From: Oscillospiraceae bacterium
GTDB lineage: Bacteria > Bacillota > Clostridia > Oscillospirales > Ruminococcaceae
Reading direction: 5' to 3'
Length of the DNA stretch: 64,000 nucleotides
Assembly: GCA_025757845.1 (NCBI GenBank)
Contig: CP107211.1
Location: 558,001 to 622,000, forward strand
The notes under the pieces were generated by a model that made no database searches, had not been told where the DNA came from, and worked only from the letters and a program-made list of their open reading frames with translations. A program made the translations under genes and the position numbers. This document shows, in pieces, positions 42,893 through 52,423 of this stretch (the first letter of the stretch is position 1; the number at the start of each line of letters is the position of its first letter).

Positions 42893-43177
42893 ATGGGGCA
42901 GAGGAAAACGTCCAAGGGGCTGGACAGCCTGAGCCGGGCCACCGACATCCTGAGCACGCTTCTGGCACAGCAGGTGCGGGAGCTGAATGCCCGGCAGCGG
43001 GAGAACCGCCGCAGCGGGGCAGAGGACCCAGGCACCATGAAGGGCCTGAAGGAGGCCACGGCGGTGCTGAAGGATCTGGCTGCGGTGGCGCGGTCGCTGA
43101 ACGACCAGGGCGTGCAGGCGGAAGGAACGGAGAGCGGTGTGGTGCTGCTGCCGCAGGTGGAGGAGGAAGAACCATGA
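42893..43177 (+). CDS. Small helical protein, possible small terminase
   Basis: 94 residues starting at the only ATG near a GGAGG that is about 15 bases away, longer than usual. Helical, charged (LDSLSRATDILSTLLAQQVRELNARQREN), acidic at the end. It overlaps terL by four bases, the usual place of the small terminase subunit, but no helix-turn-helix is evident. Function inferred from position only. Confidence 0.6.
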   Translation: MGQRKTSKGLDSLSRATDILSTLLAQQVRELNARQRENRRSGAEDPGTMKGLKEATAVLKDLAAVARSLNDQGVQAEGTESGVVLLPQVEEEEP

Positions 43178-44622
43178 ACACAGAGGAACACCGGACCCCG
43201 GTGGTGTGGCGGCCCCAGCCCCGGCAGGCCGAGTTCATGCGAAGGCCGGAGCCGGAAGCACTGTACGGCGGCGCGGCCGGCGGCGGAAAAAGCGATGCAT
43301 TGGTCATCGAGGCACTGCGTCAGGTGGATATTCCACATTACAGAGCGTTGATCCTGCGCAAAACATACCCGCAGTTGTCGGATCTGGTGGACAAAAGCCA
43401 GATGTACTACCGCCGGGCCTTTCCACAGGCGCAGTACAACGCCACGGCCCATGTGTGGAACTTCCCCAGCGGGGCCAAGATCTACTTTGGCTCCATGCAG
43501 TATACCAAGGACCGCACCAATTACCAGGGCAAGGCCTACGACTTCATCGGCTTTGATGAGCTGACCCATTTTGAATGGGAAGAGTACAGCTACATGATGA
43601 GCCGCAACCGCCCCACCGGGCCGGGCACCCGGGTGTACATGCGGGCCACCACCAACCCCGGTGGCATCGGCCACGGGTGGGTGAAGGCGCGGTTCATCAC
43701 CCCGGCCCCACCCGGCACGCCCATCGTGGAGGAATACACGGTGCGGCGGCCGGACGGCACCGAACAGAAGCTGCAGCGGGCAAGGGTGTTCATCCCTTCC
43801 AGCATTTTCGACAACCCGGCTCTGCTGCAGAACGATCCCGGTTATCTGGCCAGCCTGGCTGCCATGCCGGAAGCGGAAAAGCAGGCGCTGCTCTATGGCA
43901 GCTGGGACAGCTTTTCCGGCCAGGTGTTCACCGAGTGGCGCAACGACCCGGCCCACTATCAGGATCAGCGCTGGACCCACGTCATTGCCCCGTTTGCCAT
44001 CCCGAAGCACTGGCAGATCTACCGGGGGTTCGACTTCGGGTTTTCCAAGCCGTTCTCGGTGGGGTGGTATGCGGCCGATGAAGAGGGGCGGCTCTACCGC
44101 ATCAAAGAGCTGTACGGCTGCACCGGCCGCCCCAACGAGGGCCTGCGCATCGACCCGGTGGAACAGGCCCAGCGCATCCGGGAGGCGGAGCAGAACGACC
44201 CCGTGCTGCGGGGGCGGGTGATCCATGGCGTTGCCGACCCGGCCATCTTTGATGAGAGCCGGGGCGAGAGCATCGCGGCCATGATGGAGCGGAGCCCCAA
44301 CTTCCTGCACTGGAAGCCCGGCGACCACACCCGCCTTGCGGGAAAGATGCAGTTCCACTACCGGCTCAACTTCGACGCCGACGGCCGCCCGATGCTGCAG
44401 GTGTTCAATACCTGCAAACACTTCATCCGTACGCTGCCGAACCTCGTGTACGACGAGAGCAACGTGGAGGATATCGACACCCGGCAGGAGGACCACATTT
44501 ATGATGAGTGCCGGTATGTGCTGATGGAGAACCCCATTAGCCCGCCGGCCCGGCGCACGGCCCTGCCGCCGCCGGATGACCCGCTGGACCTGCACCGGCA
44601 GGCAAGATTTTACAGGATCTGA
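43174..44622 (+). CDS. terL: Phage terminase large subunit
   Basis: 482 residues. ATPase domain: Walker A GGAAGGGKS at about residues 33-41, adenine-binding R-Q upstream (PRQAEF), Walker B YDFIGFDEL, coupling motif RATTNPGGIGHGWVK. The RNase H-like nuclease domain starts at IYRGFDFGFSKPFSVGWYA with the first catalytic Asp. It packages DNA into preformed heads. All key motifs look intact and the frame is clean, which argues for selection rather than decay. Confidence 0.93.
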   Translation: MNTEEHRTPVVWRPQPRQAEFMRRPEPEALYGGAAGGGKSDALVIEALRQVDIPHYRALILRKTYPQLSDLVDKSQMYYRRAFPQAQYNATAHVWNFPSGAKIYFGSMQYTKDRTNYQGKAYDFIGFDELTHFEWEEYSYMMSRNRPTGPGTRVYMRATTNPGGIGHGWVKARFITPAPPGTPIVEEYTVRRPDGTEQKLQRARVFIPSSIFDNPALLQNDPGYLASLAAMPEAEKQALLYGSWDSFSGQVFTEWRNDPAHYQDQRWTHVIAPFAIPKHWQIYRGFDFGFSKPFSVGWYAADEEGRLYRIKELYGCTGRPNEGLRIDPVEQAQRIREAEQNDPVLRGRVIHGVADPAIFDESRGESIAAMMERSPNFLHWKPGDHTRLAGKMQFHYRLNFDADGRPMLQVFNTCKHFIRTLPNLVYDESNVEDIDTRQEDHIYDECRYVLMENPISPPARRTALPPPDDPLDLHRQARFYRI

Positions 44623-44634
44623 AGGAGAAGAACG

Positions 44635-46371
44635 ATGGACGATTATCAGAATGAAGCGATGCCGGTGGGCGCGGCGGAGGTGGCTGCGGCCACACAGACC
44701 CTGCAGCGTTACAAGGCCGGCAAAGCGGCACTGGACAGGCGCCTGGTGGACAATGAACTGTGGTTCCGCATGGGGCACTGGAAGAACTACCAGAACCCCA
44801 TGATGCCCGGCAAGGCGCAGCCCAGCAGTGGATGGCTGTTCAACAGCATCGCCAACAAGCACGCCGATGCCATGGACAACTACCCGGAACCCAATGTGCT
44901 GCCCCGTGCAGCGGACGATGAGGCAACCGCGCGGGCACTTTCCAGCGTGCTGCCGGTGGTGCTGGAACAGGCAGATTACGAGCAGGTGTACAGCGACTGC
45001 TGGTGGCGCAAGCTCAAGCAGGGCACCGGGGTCACCGGTGTGTTCTGGGACCCGGCAGCCCGGGGCGGCGTGGGGGATATTGCGGTGCGGGCCATGAACT
45101 TGCTGATGCTCTACTGGGAGCCGGGCGTAGCGGACATCCAGGACTCACCGGATTTTTTCAGCCTGAGCCTGGAGGACACCGCACAGCTCACGGCCCGCTA
45201 CCCACAGCTGGCAGGCCACACCGCCGGGGTGCTGGATGTGCCCCGTTACATCCACGAGGACGGCGCGGACACCGCTTCCCGCAGTGTGGTGGTGGACTGG
45301 TACTATAAGCGCCCGGACGAAAGCGGCCGCATGGTGCTGCACTACTGCAAGTTCTGCAACGGGGTGGTGCTGTACGCCAGCCAGAACGACCCGGCACTGG
45401 CACAGCGGGGCCTGTACGACCACGGGCAGTACCCCTTCGTATTCGATCCGCTGTTCATGGAAGAGGACAGCCCGGCGGGTTTTGGCTACATCGACGTGAT
45501 GAAGGATTGCCAGACCGCCATCGACCAGATGAACCATGCCATGGACGAGAACGTGCTGCTGTCGGCCCGGCAGCGCTATGTGCTCAGCGACACCGCCGGG
45601 GTCAACGAAGAAGAGCTGGCCGACCTGAGCCGGGACATCGTGCATGTGGTGGGCCGTCTGAACGACGACAGCTTCCGCCCGCTGCAGACGGCCGGTCTGC
45701 AGGGCAGCAGTCTGAGCTACCGTCAGAGCCGCATCGAGGAACTGAAGGAGATCAGCGGCAACCGCGACATGACCCAGGGCGGCACCACCGGCGGTGTGAC
45801 GGCAGCCAGTGCCATTGCGGCCCTGCAGGAAGCCGGAAGCAAACTGAGCCGTGATATGCTCAAGAGCGCCTACCGGGCCTTCTCCCGCCAGTGCTGCCTG
45901 ATGATCGAGCTGATGCGGCAGTTCTATGATGAACAGCGCATCTTCCGCATCGTGGGGCCCAGCGGTGAGAACCAGTTTTTGCCCTTCTCGGCGGCAGCTC
46001 TGCGCCCGCAGCCGGTGCGCGAGGTGGGCGGCGTGGAGCTGGGCAGCCGGGAACCCATTTTTGACATCGTGGTCAGCGCGGCCAAGAAGAGCACCTTCAG
46101 CCGCCTGAGCCAGAACGAGACGGCAAAGGAGTGCTATCAGCTGGGCTTTTTCGACCCCGCCAATGCCGACGCGGCCTTGGCGGCGCTGGAAATGATGGAC
46201 TTTGAGGGCATCGAGAAGGTGCGCCAGCGGGTGCGGCAGAACGGCACACTGGCCCAGAAGCTGGCACAGCTGCAGCAGGCGGTCCCGCCGCAGACCGGCA
46301 CCGGTGGTGCGGTGCTGCCCGGCAGTCTGCCGGTGGCCGCTGCGGCCCGCGCCATGAACGTGAAACTGTAA
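44635..46371 (+). CDS. Phage portal protein
   Basis: 578 residues, 12 bases after terL. The long helical, Gln/Asp-rich sequence (SGWLFNSIANKHADAMDNYPEPNVLPR, then GFGYIDVMKDCQTAIDQMNHAMDENV) resembles large portal proteins of Firmicutes podovirus-like and Mu/P22-like heads. TTGGVTAASAIAALQEAGSKLSRDMLKSAYR is the conserved stem/wing region. The dodecameric portal forms the DNA entry vertex. Assignment relies on order and these segments. Confidence 0.85.
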   Translation: MDDYQNEAMPVGAAEVAAATQTLQRYKAGKAALDRRLVDNELWFRMGHWKNYQNPMMPGKAQPSSGWLFNSIANKHADAMDNYPEPNVLPRAADDEATARALSSVLPVVLEQADYEQVYSDCWWRKLKQGTGVTGVFWDPAARGGVGDIAVRAMNLLMLYWEPGVADIQDSPDFFSLSLEDTAQLTARYPQLAGHTAGVLDVPRYIHEDGADTASRSVVVDWYYKRPDESGRMVLHYCKFCNGVVLYASQNDPALAQRGLYDHGQYPFVFDPLFMEEDSPAGFGYIDVMKDCQTAIDQMNHAMDENVLLSARQRYVLSDTAGVNEEELADLSRDIVHVVGRLNDDSFRPLQTAGLQGSSLSYRQSRIEELKEISGNRDMTQGGTTGGVTAASAIAALQEAGSKLSRDMLKSAYRAFSRQCCLMIELMRQFYDEQRIFRIVGPSGENQFLPFSAAALRPQPVREVGGVELGSREPIFDIVVSAAKKSTFSRLSQNETAKECYQLGFFDPANADAALAALEMMDFEGIEKVRQRVRQNGTLAQKLAQLQQAVPPQTGTGGAVLPGSLPVAAAARAMNVKL

Positions 46372-46386
46372 GGAGGTGAAACAAGA

Positions 46387-47319
46387 ATGATGAAAGTATG
46401 TTACAGCGAGCTGGATGGCCCCGAGGGCCTGAGCTGCCGACTGGAGGCTGCCGGACATGCAGGCTTTGCCCCTGCCGGGCAGGACATCGTGTGCGCCGGG
46501 GCAAGCACCCTGATGCAGGCACTGGTGTACCTGCTGGCCGGGGAAGAAAATGCCCATGCCGACACCTGGGAGGAACCGGACGGGCCGCGTCTGGCCGTGC
46601 AGGCCGACGCACCCTGTGCTGCATGGGTGCAGGGTGCCTTTGAGCTGGCCAAGGCGGGGTTCACCCTGCTGGCCGAGCGCTACCCGGACAATATCCGCTT
46701 TGCGGATGTGAGCCGCCGGGGCGAACAGAGCATGATGGACCTGCAGATGTTTGCAGAAGAGGCAGCGCCTGCGGCCCCGGCCCTGAGTCCGGCACAGGCC
46801 CGGCAGGCCGTTGCCTCCGGGACGATGGAACCGGGGAAGAAAACTGCGCAGCCGGCGCCGGAAGCAAAACCGGATCCGGAGCCGACCGAGCCGGAGACGC
46901 CCCAGCCGGAGCTGCCCCGCCCGGCGGTGCCGCCCCTGCCGCTGCAGGCCCGAAACGCGGTGCGGGAGCTGCATGCCCGCTGGGCGGCTGAGGAAGCCGA
47001 TCTGCGCCGCAGCCAGCCGGAGTTCCGCCTGCAGGAGGAGCTGAAGAACCCGGAGATGCGCCGCCTGATGCAGCTGCCCGGCATGCGGATGCGGGACGCC
47101 TACCGTCTGGCCCACTACGACGAGAGCCTGCACCGTGCGGCACAGGCCGTGGAGCAGGGCGTGGTGCAGCGCATCCAGCAGCGGGCCGCCCGCCCCGCAG
47201 AAAACGGCATCCGCCCCGGTGGTGCGGCCACGGTGCACCCGGATGTGGCCAGCATGACCCGCGCCCAGCGCGAAGCTTTGGAGCGCCGTGTGCTGCACGG
47301 TGCTCAGATCGAACTGTAA
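46387..47319 (+). CDS. Prp cysteine protease fused to scaffold-like protein
   Basis: 310 residues with an AGGAGG site. Residues 1-110 are a Prp domain: GHAGFAPAGQDIVCAGAS places catalytic His24 and Cys36 twelve residues apart, as in Staphylococcus Prp. Residues 116-123 read MMDLQMFA followed by EE, matching the Prp cleavage motif (N-L-Q-F-F-A in ribosomal protein L27 and phage 80alpha capsid/scaffold). The rest is proline/alanine linker and charged helices, as in a scaffold. I infer self-cleavage that frees the scaffold. The next gene, the capsid protein, carries the same motif at its N-terminus. Confidence 0.8.
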   Translation: MMKVCYSELDGPEGLSCRLEAAGHAGFAPAGQDIVCAGASTLMQALVYLLAGEENAHADTWEEPDGPRLAVQADAPCAAWVQGAFELAKAGFTLLAERYPDNIRFADVSRRGEQSMMDLQMFAEEAAPAAPALSPAQARQAVASGTMEPGKKTAQPAPEAKPDPEPTEPETPQPELPRPAVPPLPLQARNAVRELHARWAAEEADLRRSQPEFRLQEELKNPEMRRLMQLPGMRMRDAYRLAHYDESLHRAAQAVEQGVVQRIQQRAARPAENGIRPGGAATVHPDVASMTRAQREALERRVLHGAQIEL

Positions 47320-47344
47320 ACCCGACAAGAGAAAGGAAAAACGT

Positions 47345-48343
47345 ATGATGAACTTCAACATCCAGCTGTTTGCCGACAACCTGCAGAACACCACGGCCAC
47401 CATGTCCAAGGAGATGAAGATCTTCTATGAGAAGCGTCTCATCGACCAGGCAGAGCCGCGTCTGGTGCATGACCAGTTCGCGGATTACTACCCGGTGCCC
47501 CAGAACGGCGGCAAGACCATCGAGTTCCGCAAGTACGACAGCCTGCCCAAGGCCACTACGCCCCTGACCGAGGGCGTGACCCCCAACGGTCAGGCCCTGA
47601 ACGTGACCACCATCACCAGCGACCTGCACCAGTACGGCGGCTGGACCCCGCTGACCGACGTGCTGCAGATGACCGCCATTGACAACAACGTGGTGCAGGC
47701 CACCCGTGTGCTGGCCAGCCAGGCGGGCCGCACCATGGACAGCATCACCCGCGATGTGCTGGCCGGCGGCACCAATGTGATCTATGCACCCAAGCAGGCC
47801 GCCGACGGCACCGAGACCGCCGTGACCAGCCGCAAGACGCTGGACAAGAGCTGTACCCTGACCCCCAAGCTGTTCTTCCAGGCAGCGGCCCAGCTGGGTG
47901 CCATGAACGCCGACCCCATCGGCGACAGCTATATTGCCATCATCCACCCCTATGCGGCCTACGACCTCAAGACCTGCAAGGAGTTCATTGAGGTGCATAA
48001 GTACGCCGACCCGGACACCATGTTCCGCGGCGAGATCGGTAAGCTGGGCAACATCCGCTTCATCGAGACCAGCGAGGCCAAGATCTGGAAAGATGAGACC
48101 TGCCCCACCGGCTTGGCGGTGTTCGGTACCCTGGTGCTGGGTGCCCATGCCTACGGTGTGACCGAGCTGGAGGGCGGCGGCCTGGAGCACATCGTCAAGC
48201 AGCTGGGCTACGGCGATGACCCGCTGAACCAGCGCGCTTCGGTGGGCTGGAAGGGCATGCGTGCTGCCGAACGTCTGGTGGAGCAGTACATGGTGCGCAT
48301 CGAGAGCGTGTCCAGCTACTCGGCCAACGCCGCCGCAAACTGA
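47345..48343 (+). CDS. Major capsid protein, N4-gp56 type
   Basis: 332 residues from ATG at 47345 with AAAGGA. The N-terminus MMNFNIQLFADN carries a Prp-type cleavage motif (NIQLFA). The body matches the N4-gp56-like capsid family: FYEKRLIDQAEPRLVHDQFADYYPVPQNGGKTIEFRKYDSLPKATTPLTEGVTP. It forms the icosahedral shell; the first ten residues are probably removed by the upstream protease. Host-like codon use and an undamaged frame suggest a maintained gene. Confidence 0.88.
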   Translation: MMNFNIQLFADNLQNTTATMSKEMKIFYEKRLIDQAEPRLVHDQFADYYPVPQNGGKTIEFRKYDSLPKATTPLTEGVTPNGQALNVTTITSDLHQYGGWTPLTDVLQMTAIDNNVVQATRVLASQAGRTMDSITRDVLAGGTNVIYAPKQAADGTETAVTSRKTLDKSCTLTPKLFFQAAAQLGAMNADPIGDSYIAIIHPYAAYDLKTCKEFIEVHKYADPDTMFRGEIGKLGNIRFIETSEAKIWKDETCPTGLAVFGTLVLGAHAYGVTELEGGGLEHIVKQLGYGDDPLNQRASVGWKGMRAAERLVEQYMVRIESVSSYSANAAAN

Positions 48344-48356
48344 GGAGGTGTGCAGG

Positions 48357-48569
48357 ATGACAGAAAAGAACGTGCGCATCCGGCTGTTCAAGGACAACAG
48401 CCGCTATAAGGGCGACCTGTTCGTCAGCGTGAACGGTGTGAACTACAAGATCCGCCGTGGTGTGGAAGTGGAGGTGCCGCCCGAAGTGGCGGAGGTGCTG
48501 GAACACAGCCAGATGCAGGACGAGCGCACCGCTGCCCGCATTGCGGCAGCGGAGAACGCGGCACAGTAA
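48357..48569 (+). CDS. Small head-completion-like protein
   Basis: 70 residues, ATG preceded by GAGGAGG. Beta-rich start (NVRIRLFKDNSRYKGDLFVSVNGVNYKI) and a helical tail. It lies directly after the capsid gene, where small capsid decoration or head-completion proteins are usual. No specific family recognised. Confidence 0.65.
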   Translation: MTEKNVRIRLFKDNSRYKGDLFVSVNGVNYKIRRGVEVEVPPEVAEVLEHSQMQDERTAARIAAAENAAQ

Positions 48570-48634
48570 GAAACAGGACCGGAGCCCGGCAGGGAGATGC
48601 CCCGCCGGGCTTTTTTGAAAAGGAGCGTGGAACG

Positions 48635-49018
48635 ATGACAGTAGGACAGGCGCTGGAACGCGCCGAGGAACTGCGGCCCGGCAGCCGTGTGTCCGTGCAC
48701 ACCCGGCAGGAGTGGCTGCGGGAAGCAGACGGTATGCTGCGGGAACGCTTTTTCAAGGCCAGTGATACGGATGCTTTTGACACCGTGGGAGCGGACCGGG
48801 CCTGGGACGATGGCCTGCAGGACGAGGATGTGCTGCTGGCCCCGGCCCCCTTTGATGCTCTGTACCCGCATTACCTGTGCGCCATGACCGATGCCGCACT
48901 GGGCGAGACCGACCGTTACGCCGGGGAGCAGGCACAGTACAATGGCATTCTGGCAGAGCTTGTGGCCTGGCTGCGCCGGACCTATCCGCCGCGGGCCTGC
49001 ACCCGCTGGCAGTGGTGA
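48635..49018 (+). CDS. Connector-like protein
   Basis: 127 residues with AAAAGGAG. Helical and acidic (EWLREADGMLRERFFKASDTDAFD), with PFDALYPHYLCAMTDAALGETDRYAGEQAQYN, the sort of helical bundle seen in head-tail connector proteins of the gp6/gp15 type. Position between capsid and the large gp at 49032 supports an adaptor role. Assignment is tentative. Confidence 0.6.
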   Translation: MTVGQALERAEELRPGSRVSVHTRQEWLREADGMLRERFFKASDTDAFDTVGADRAWDDGLQDEDVLLAPAPFDALYPHYLCAMTDAALGETDRYAGEQAQYNGILAELVAWLRRTYPPRACTRWQW

Positions 49019-49031
49019 AAGGAGGGATAAG

Positions 49032-50930
49032 ATGGTTCTGGCGAACCGGACCAGAGTCCAGAACAGCCGCACCCTGCTGCGGGCCTTCGGGGGCCTGAAC
49101 GAGGGCTACGGCTGCTCCGAGGCAGAGTACAGTGCGGGGATCAATTTTTCGTCCCGGGATTTCCCAGCGCTGAGCACCCGCAAGCCCCGCCGGAAGCTGC
49201 GGACCCTCACCGGCCTGAATGGGATGTACCACCTGAACGGGCTGCTGACCGTCTGCGGGAAAGACCTGGTGTACACTCCGGACGACGGCGGGGAGACCGT
49301 GACCTGCACCGATGCGGTGGCCGACAGCAAAAAGGCGCTGGTGGGTCTTGGTACGAAAATTTTGATCTTTCCGGACAAGGTCGCCTTTGATACGGCAGAC
49401 GGCAGCGTTTCGGCGCTGGGAGCCTGCTGGAAAGCGGAGGGCCAGAGCGTGGAGTTTGCTCCCTGCGATGCGGAGGGCAGGACCTACACGCCCACAGGCG
49501 TGGGCCGGGAAGAGCCGGAAAGCCCGGCAGACGGGCAGATCTTCCTGAAGGTGGAGGACGAAGAGCACCCCTGGCGGTACGATGGAACATTGGAAGTGTA
49601 CAGCGCGGCGTCCGGCAACTGGACGGCGCTGCCGCTGGACTATTGCCGCATCACGGCGGCTGGTGCACAGGAAAAATTCTGCCAGTGGGACACGGTGACC
49701 GTGCAGGGCACGGCGGCAAAGCAGGCCGGACAGTGGGAAGCACTGGACGGGGACTGCGTGGTGTATGCCGTCACGGAGAACAGCCTGTGCGTGCGTGCCG
49801 ACCCGGCGGGTGACTATTTTTACGGCACACTGGTGCAGGGGACCGATGCGGCCCAGTGGACCAGCCTGGACGGCAGCCAGACCCGCAGCATCGCGGCGGA
49901 ACAGACTGTGCAGCTGGAACGCCGGGTGCCGGACCTGGACTTCGTGACCGAATGCGACAACCGGGTGTGGGGCTGCAGCAGCCGGGAAAATGTGATCTAC
50001 GCCTGCAAGCTGGGCGACCCCACCAACTGGTTTTCCTATCGGGGCATTGCGGCGGACAGCTATGCGGTGACGGTGGGCAGCGACGGAGCCTTTACCGGCG
50101 CGGCCACCTGCATGGGCTATGCGTTGTTCTTCAAGGAGAACACTCTGCACAAGCTGTGCGGCACAAAGCCCTCGGATTTTCAGCTCACCTCCCTGCGCTG
50201 CCGGGGCGTGGCCAAGAATGCGGCCCGCAGCCTGTGCGTGCTGAACGAGACGCTGTATTATCTCTCGCCGGATGGGGTCATGGCTTGGGACGGCAGCATC
50301 CCCACCAAGGTGTCGGCGGTGTTGGACGCCAGCCGGCTGGCTAACGTGCAGAGCGCTGTGGGCGGTGCGCTGGACGGCCGGTATTATCTGCACATCTCCC
50401 GCACGGCCGGGACCCAGGGGCAGACCCGGCTGCTGGTGTATGACACCGAACGCGGGCTCTGGCACGAAGAGGATGTATGCTCCTGCGACATGGCCAGCAC
50501 CGGCGGCCAGCTGTATCTGTGGGACGGGCAGGCCCTGTGGGCGGCGGATCCCAGCCGGGAGAGCGACTGGCAGAGCACCGAAGGTGTGGAACAGCAGGTG
50601 TCGTTTGAGCTGGTGACCGGTGACATCGGGCAGGACGGGGCGGAACAGCGGTATCTGTCGCGGCTGACGCTGCGGCTGGACGCGGCCTGTGCCAGCACGG
50701 TGGAGGTAGCGCTGAGCTATGACGGCGGCCCATGGGAGACAGTGGCAAGCCTGACCGCCCGGGAGGCCCGCCGCAGCTATGACCTGCCGCTGGTGCCCCG
50801 GCGGCACAGCACCCTGCGGCTGCGCCTGCGGGGCAAAGGGCAGATCACCCTGCGCAGTCTGGCGAAGAATCTGGCCGCGGCCAAAGGCGGCCTTGTGGAA
50901 GAACAGGAGGAAGCAACATGGCAAGTGTGA
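49032..50930 (+). CDS. Large beta-rich virion protein (nozzle/hub-like)
   Basis: 632 residues from ATG with GGAGGG. Begins RTRVQNSRTLLRAFGGLNEGYGCSEAEYSAGINFSSRDFPALSTR, then repeated beta segments with recurring W/Y-rich blades (VWGCSSRENVIYACKLGDPTNWFSYRGIA; YYLSPDGVMAWDGS), like a beta-propeller. Podovirus tail nozzles and hubs have this kind of length and layout. I place it as the tail-tube or nozzle protein under the portal; there is no domain I can name with confidence. Confidence 0.6.
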   Translation: MVLANRTRVQNSRTLLRAFGGLNEGYGCSEAEYSAGINFSSRDFPALSTRKPRRKLRTLTGLNGMYHLNGLLTVCGKDLVYTPDDGGETVTCTDAVADSKKALVGLGTKILIFPDKVAFDTADGSVSALGACWKAEGQSVEFAPCDAEGRTYTPTGVGREEPESPADGQIFLKVEDEEHPWRYDGTLEVYSAASGNWTALPLDYCRITAAGAQEKFCQWDTVTVQGTAAKQAGQWEALDGDCVVYAVTENSLCVRADPAGDYFYGTLVQGTDAAQWTSLDGSQTRSIAAEQTVQLERRVPDLDFVTECDNRVWGCSSRENVIYACKLGDPTNWFSYRGIAADSYAVTVGSDGAFTGAATCMGYALFFKENTLHKLCGTKPSDFQLTSLRCRGVAKNAARSLCVLNETLYYLSPDGVMAWDGSIPTKVSAVLDASRLANVQSAVGGALDGRYYLHISRTAGTQGQTRLLVYDTERGLWHEEDVCSCDMASTGGQLYLWDGQALWAADPSRESDWQSTEGVEQQVSFELVTGDIGQDGAEQRYLSRLTLRLDAACASTVEVALSYDGGPWETVASLTAREARRSYDLPLVPRRHSTLRLRLRGKGQITLRSLAKNLAAAKGGLVEEQEEATWQV

Positions 50931-51103
50931 ACGGTCTGAACCGGCTGGGTCTGCCGAAGTTGAGCGAAAACATGGACCCGGAGGACGCAAGAGCGCTGCG
51001 CAGCTACCTGTACCAGATGCAGGAACAGCTGCAGTATGTACTGACCAATCTGGACGTGGAAAACCTGTCGGAGGAGCTGCGCACCCGGTTGAATTCGTTG
51101 TAA
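50918..51103 (+). CDS. 61-residue small virion-cluster protein
   Basis: Starts inside the last codons of the preceding gene (AGGAGG site in its coding region) and reads as one amphipathic helix pair (DPEDARALRSYLYQMQEQLQYVLTNLDVENL). This is a common small gene between nozzle and ejection protein genes in related clusters. Function unknown. Confidence 0.65.
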   Translation: MASVNGLNRLGLPKLSENMDPEDARALRSYLYQMQEQLQYVLTNLDVENLSEELRTRLNSL

Positions 51104-51119
51104 AAGAAAGGAGAAGAGC

Positions 51120-52415
51120 ATGGCGACCAAAAAGAAAGAGGAAGAACTGGCAGCGCCGGAGGCGCAGAGCGGCTATGACACCAGCGGCCTGGAAAACCGA
51201 CAGCAGGTGGAAGAGGCCATGGCAGGGGCCGGTTACCGCCCCGGCCAGAGCGTGACCGACGCCGCAAACGCGCTGAAGGAGTGGCAGGACAAGCGCCCGG
51301 AGGCGTACCAGAGCGGCTACCAGGACCGCATCAATGAGGTGCTGGACCGTCTGCTGGCACGGGAGAATTTTGCCTACAGCTATACGCAGGACCCGCTGTA
51401 CCGGCAGTACGCCCAGCAGTACGTCCAGAACGCCCACAACGCCAGTGCCGATGCCGCTGCACAGGCGGCAGCCCTGACCGGCGGTTACGGCTCCAGCTAT
51501 GCGGCCAGTGCGGCACAACAGGCCTACCAGCAGCAGATTGGTGCGTTGAACGAGGCCATCCCCAGCCTGTACAGTCTGGCACTGGACACCTACACCAGCG
51601 GCGGCGATGAGCTGGTATCGCGGTTGGACCAGCTGAACGCCCAGGAACAGAGTGCGCAGGAGCAGTACGACCGGAAGCTCTCAGATTACTACACCCAGCT
51701 GCAGCAGAAAGGGGAGGATTACAACAACGCCTACGCGCAGGATTACGGGCAGTATCAGGACTATCTGAGCCGTCTGGACACCCTGCACGGCTACTATACT
51801 GCGCAGGAACAGGCACAGGCCAGCCGCCGCCAGCAGACCTTCAACGGCATCATGACCGTGCTGGGGGTCATCGGGGATGCGATCCAGCTGGCCATCAGCG
51901 GCACCACCGGCATCGGCTCGCTGGCGGGCAGCCTGCTGAACACCGGGTACAACATCGTGTCTGGCACCCGCGCCTACGAGGCCGACCGTGCCGATACGGC
52001 ATGGAACCAGCAGATGCAGGAAAAGCAGCGGCAGGACAGTTTGACCCAGCAGCGCTATGAGAATGAAGCCAGCGAGCGCGCCTATCAGGATGCGCTGAAG
52101 CAGCAGGCCTTCAACAACAGCGTTACCTCGGAAAAGCTGAACATTGCCAAGGGCGAGTGGGCGCTCAAGCAGTCCAATGCGCAGGCAAAGGCCAGCCGTG
52201 CAGCGGGCAGCGCTGCTGCAAAAAGCAGGGGCAGCGGCAAGGCATCGGGGAGCGCTGCGGGAACGAATGCGCTGAAGGGCAGCAGTGTTGTGCCCTTTAC
52301 GGCGGCACTGCTGCGCAGCCGTGGCAAGAGTGACACGTCCATTGCCAATGCCCTGCAGAAAGAGGGCTACACCACCAGCGAGATCGCAAAGATCCTGCAG
52401 CAGATGAACCAGTAA
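51120..52415 (+). CDS. Ejection/internal virion-like protein
   Basis: 431 residues, Gln/Ala/Ser/Tyr-rich and helical with a central glycine-rich hydrophobic stretch (IMTVLGVIGDAIQLAISGTTGIGSLAGSLL), flanked by coiled-coil segments. This resembles DNA-ejection or internal virion proteins of short-tailed phages that insert in membranes. The C-terminus (SVVPFTAALLRSRGKSDTSIANALQKEGYTTSEI) could be a helix-turn-helix-like tail. It is the last gene of the cluster; a strong hairpin follows. Confidence 0.6.
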   Translation: MATKKKEEELAAPEAQSGYDTSGLENRQQVEEAMAGAGYRPGQSVTDAANALKEWQDKRPEAYQSGYQDRINEVLDRLLARENFAYSYTQDPLYRQYAQQYVQNAHNASADAAAQAAALTGGYGSSYAASAAQQAYQQQIGALNEAIPSLYSLALDTYTSGGDELVSRLDQLNAQEQSAQEQYDRKLSDYYTQLQQKGEDYNNAYAQDYGQYQDYLSRLDTLHGYYTAQEQAQASRRQQTFNGIMTVLGVIGDAIQLAISGTTGIGSLAGSLLNTGYNIVSGTRAYEADRADTAWNQQMQEKQRQDSLTQQRYENEASERAYQDALKQQAFNNSVTSEKLNIAKGEWALKQSNAQAKASRAAGSAAAKSRGSGKASGSAAGTNALKGSSVVPFTAALLRSRGKSDTSIANALQKEGYTTSEIAKILQQMNQ

Positions 52416-52423
52416 GAGAAAAA

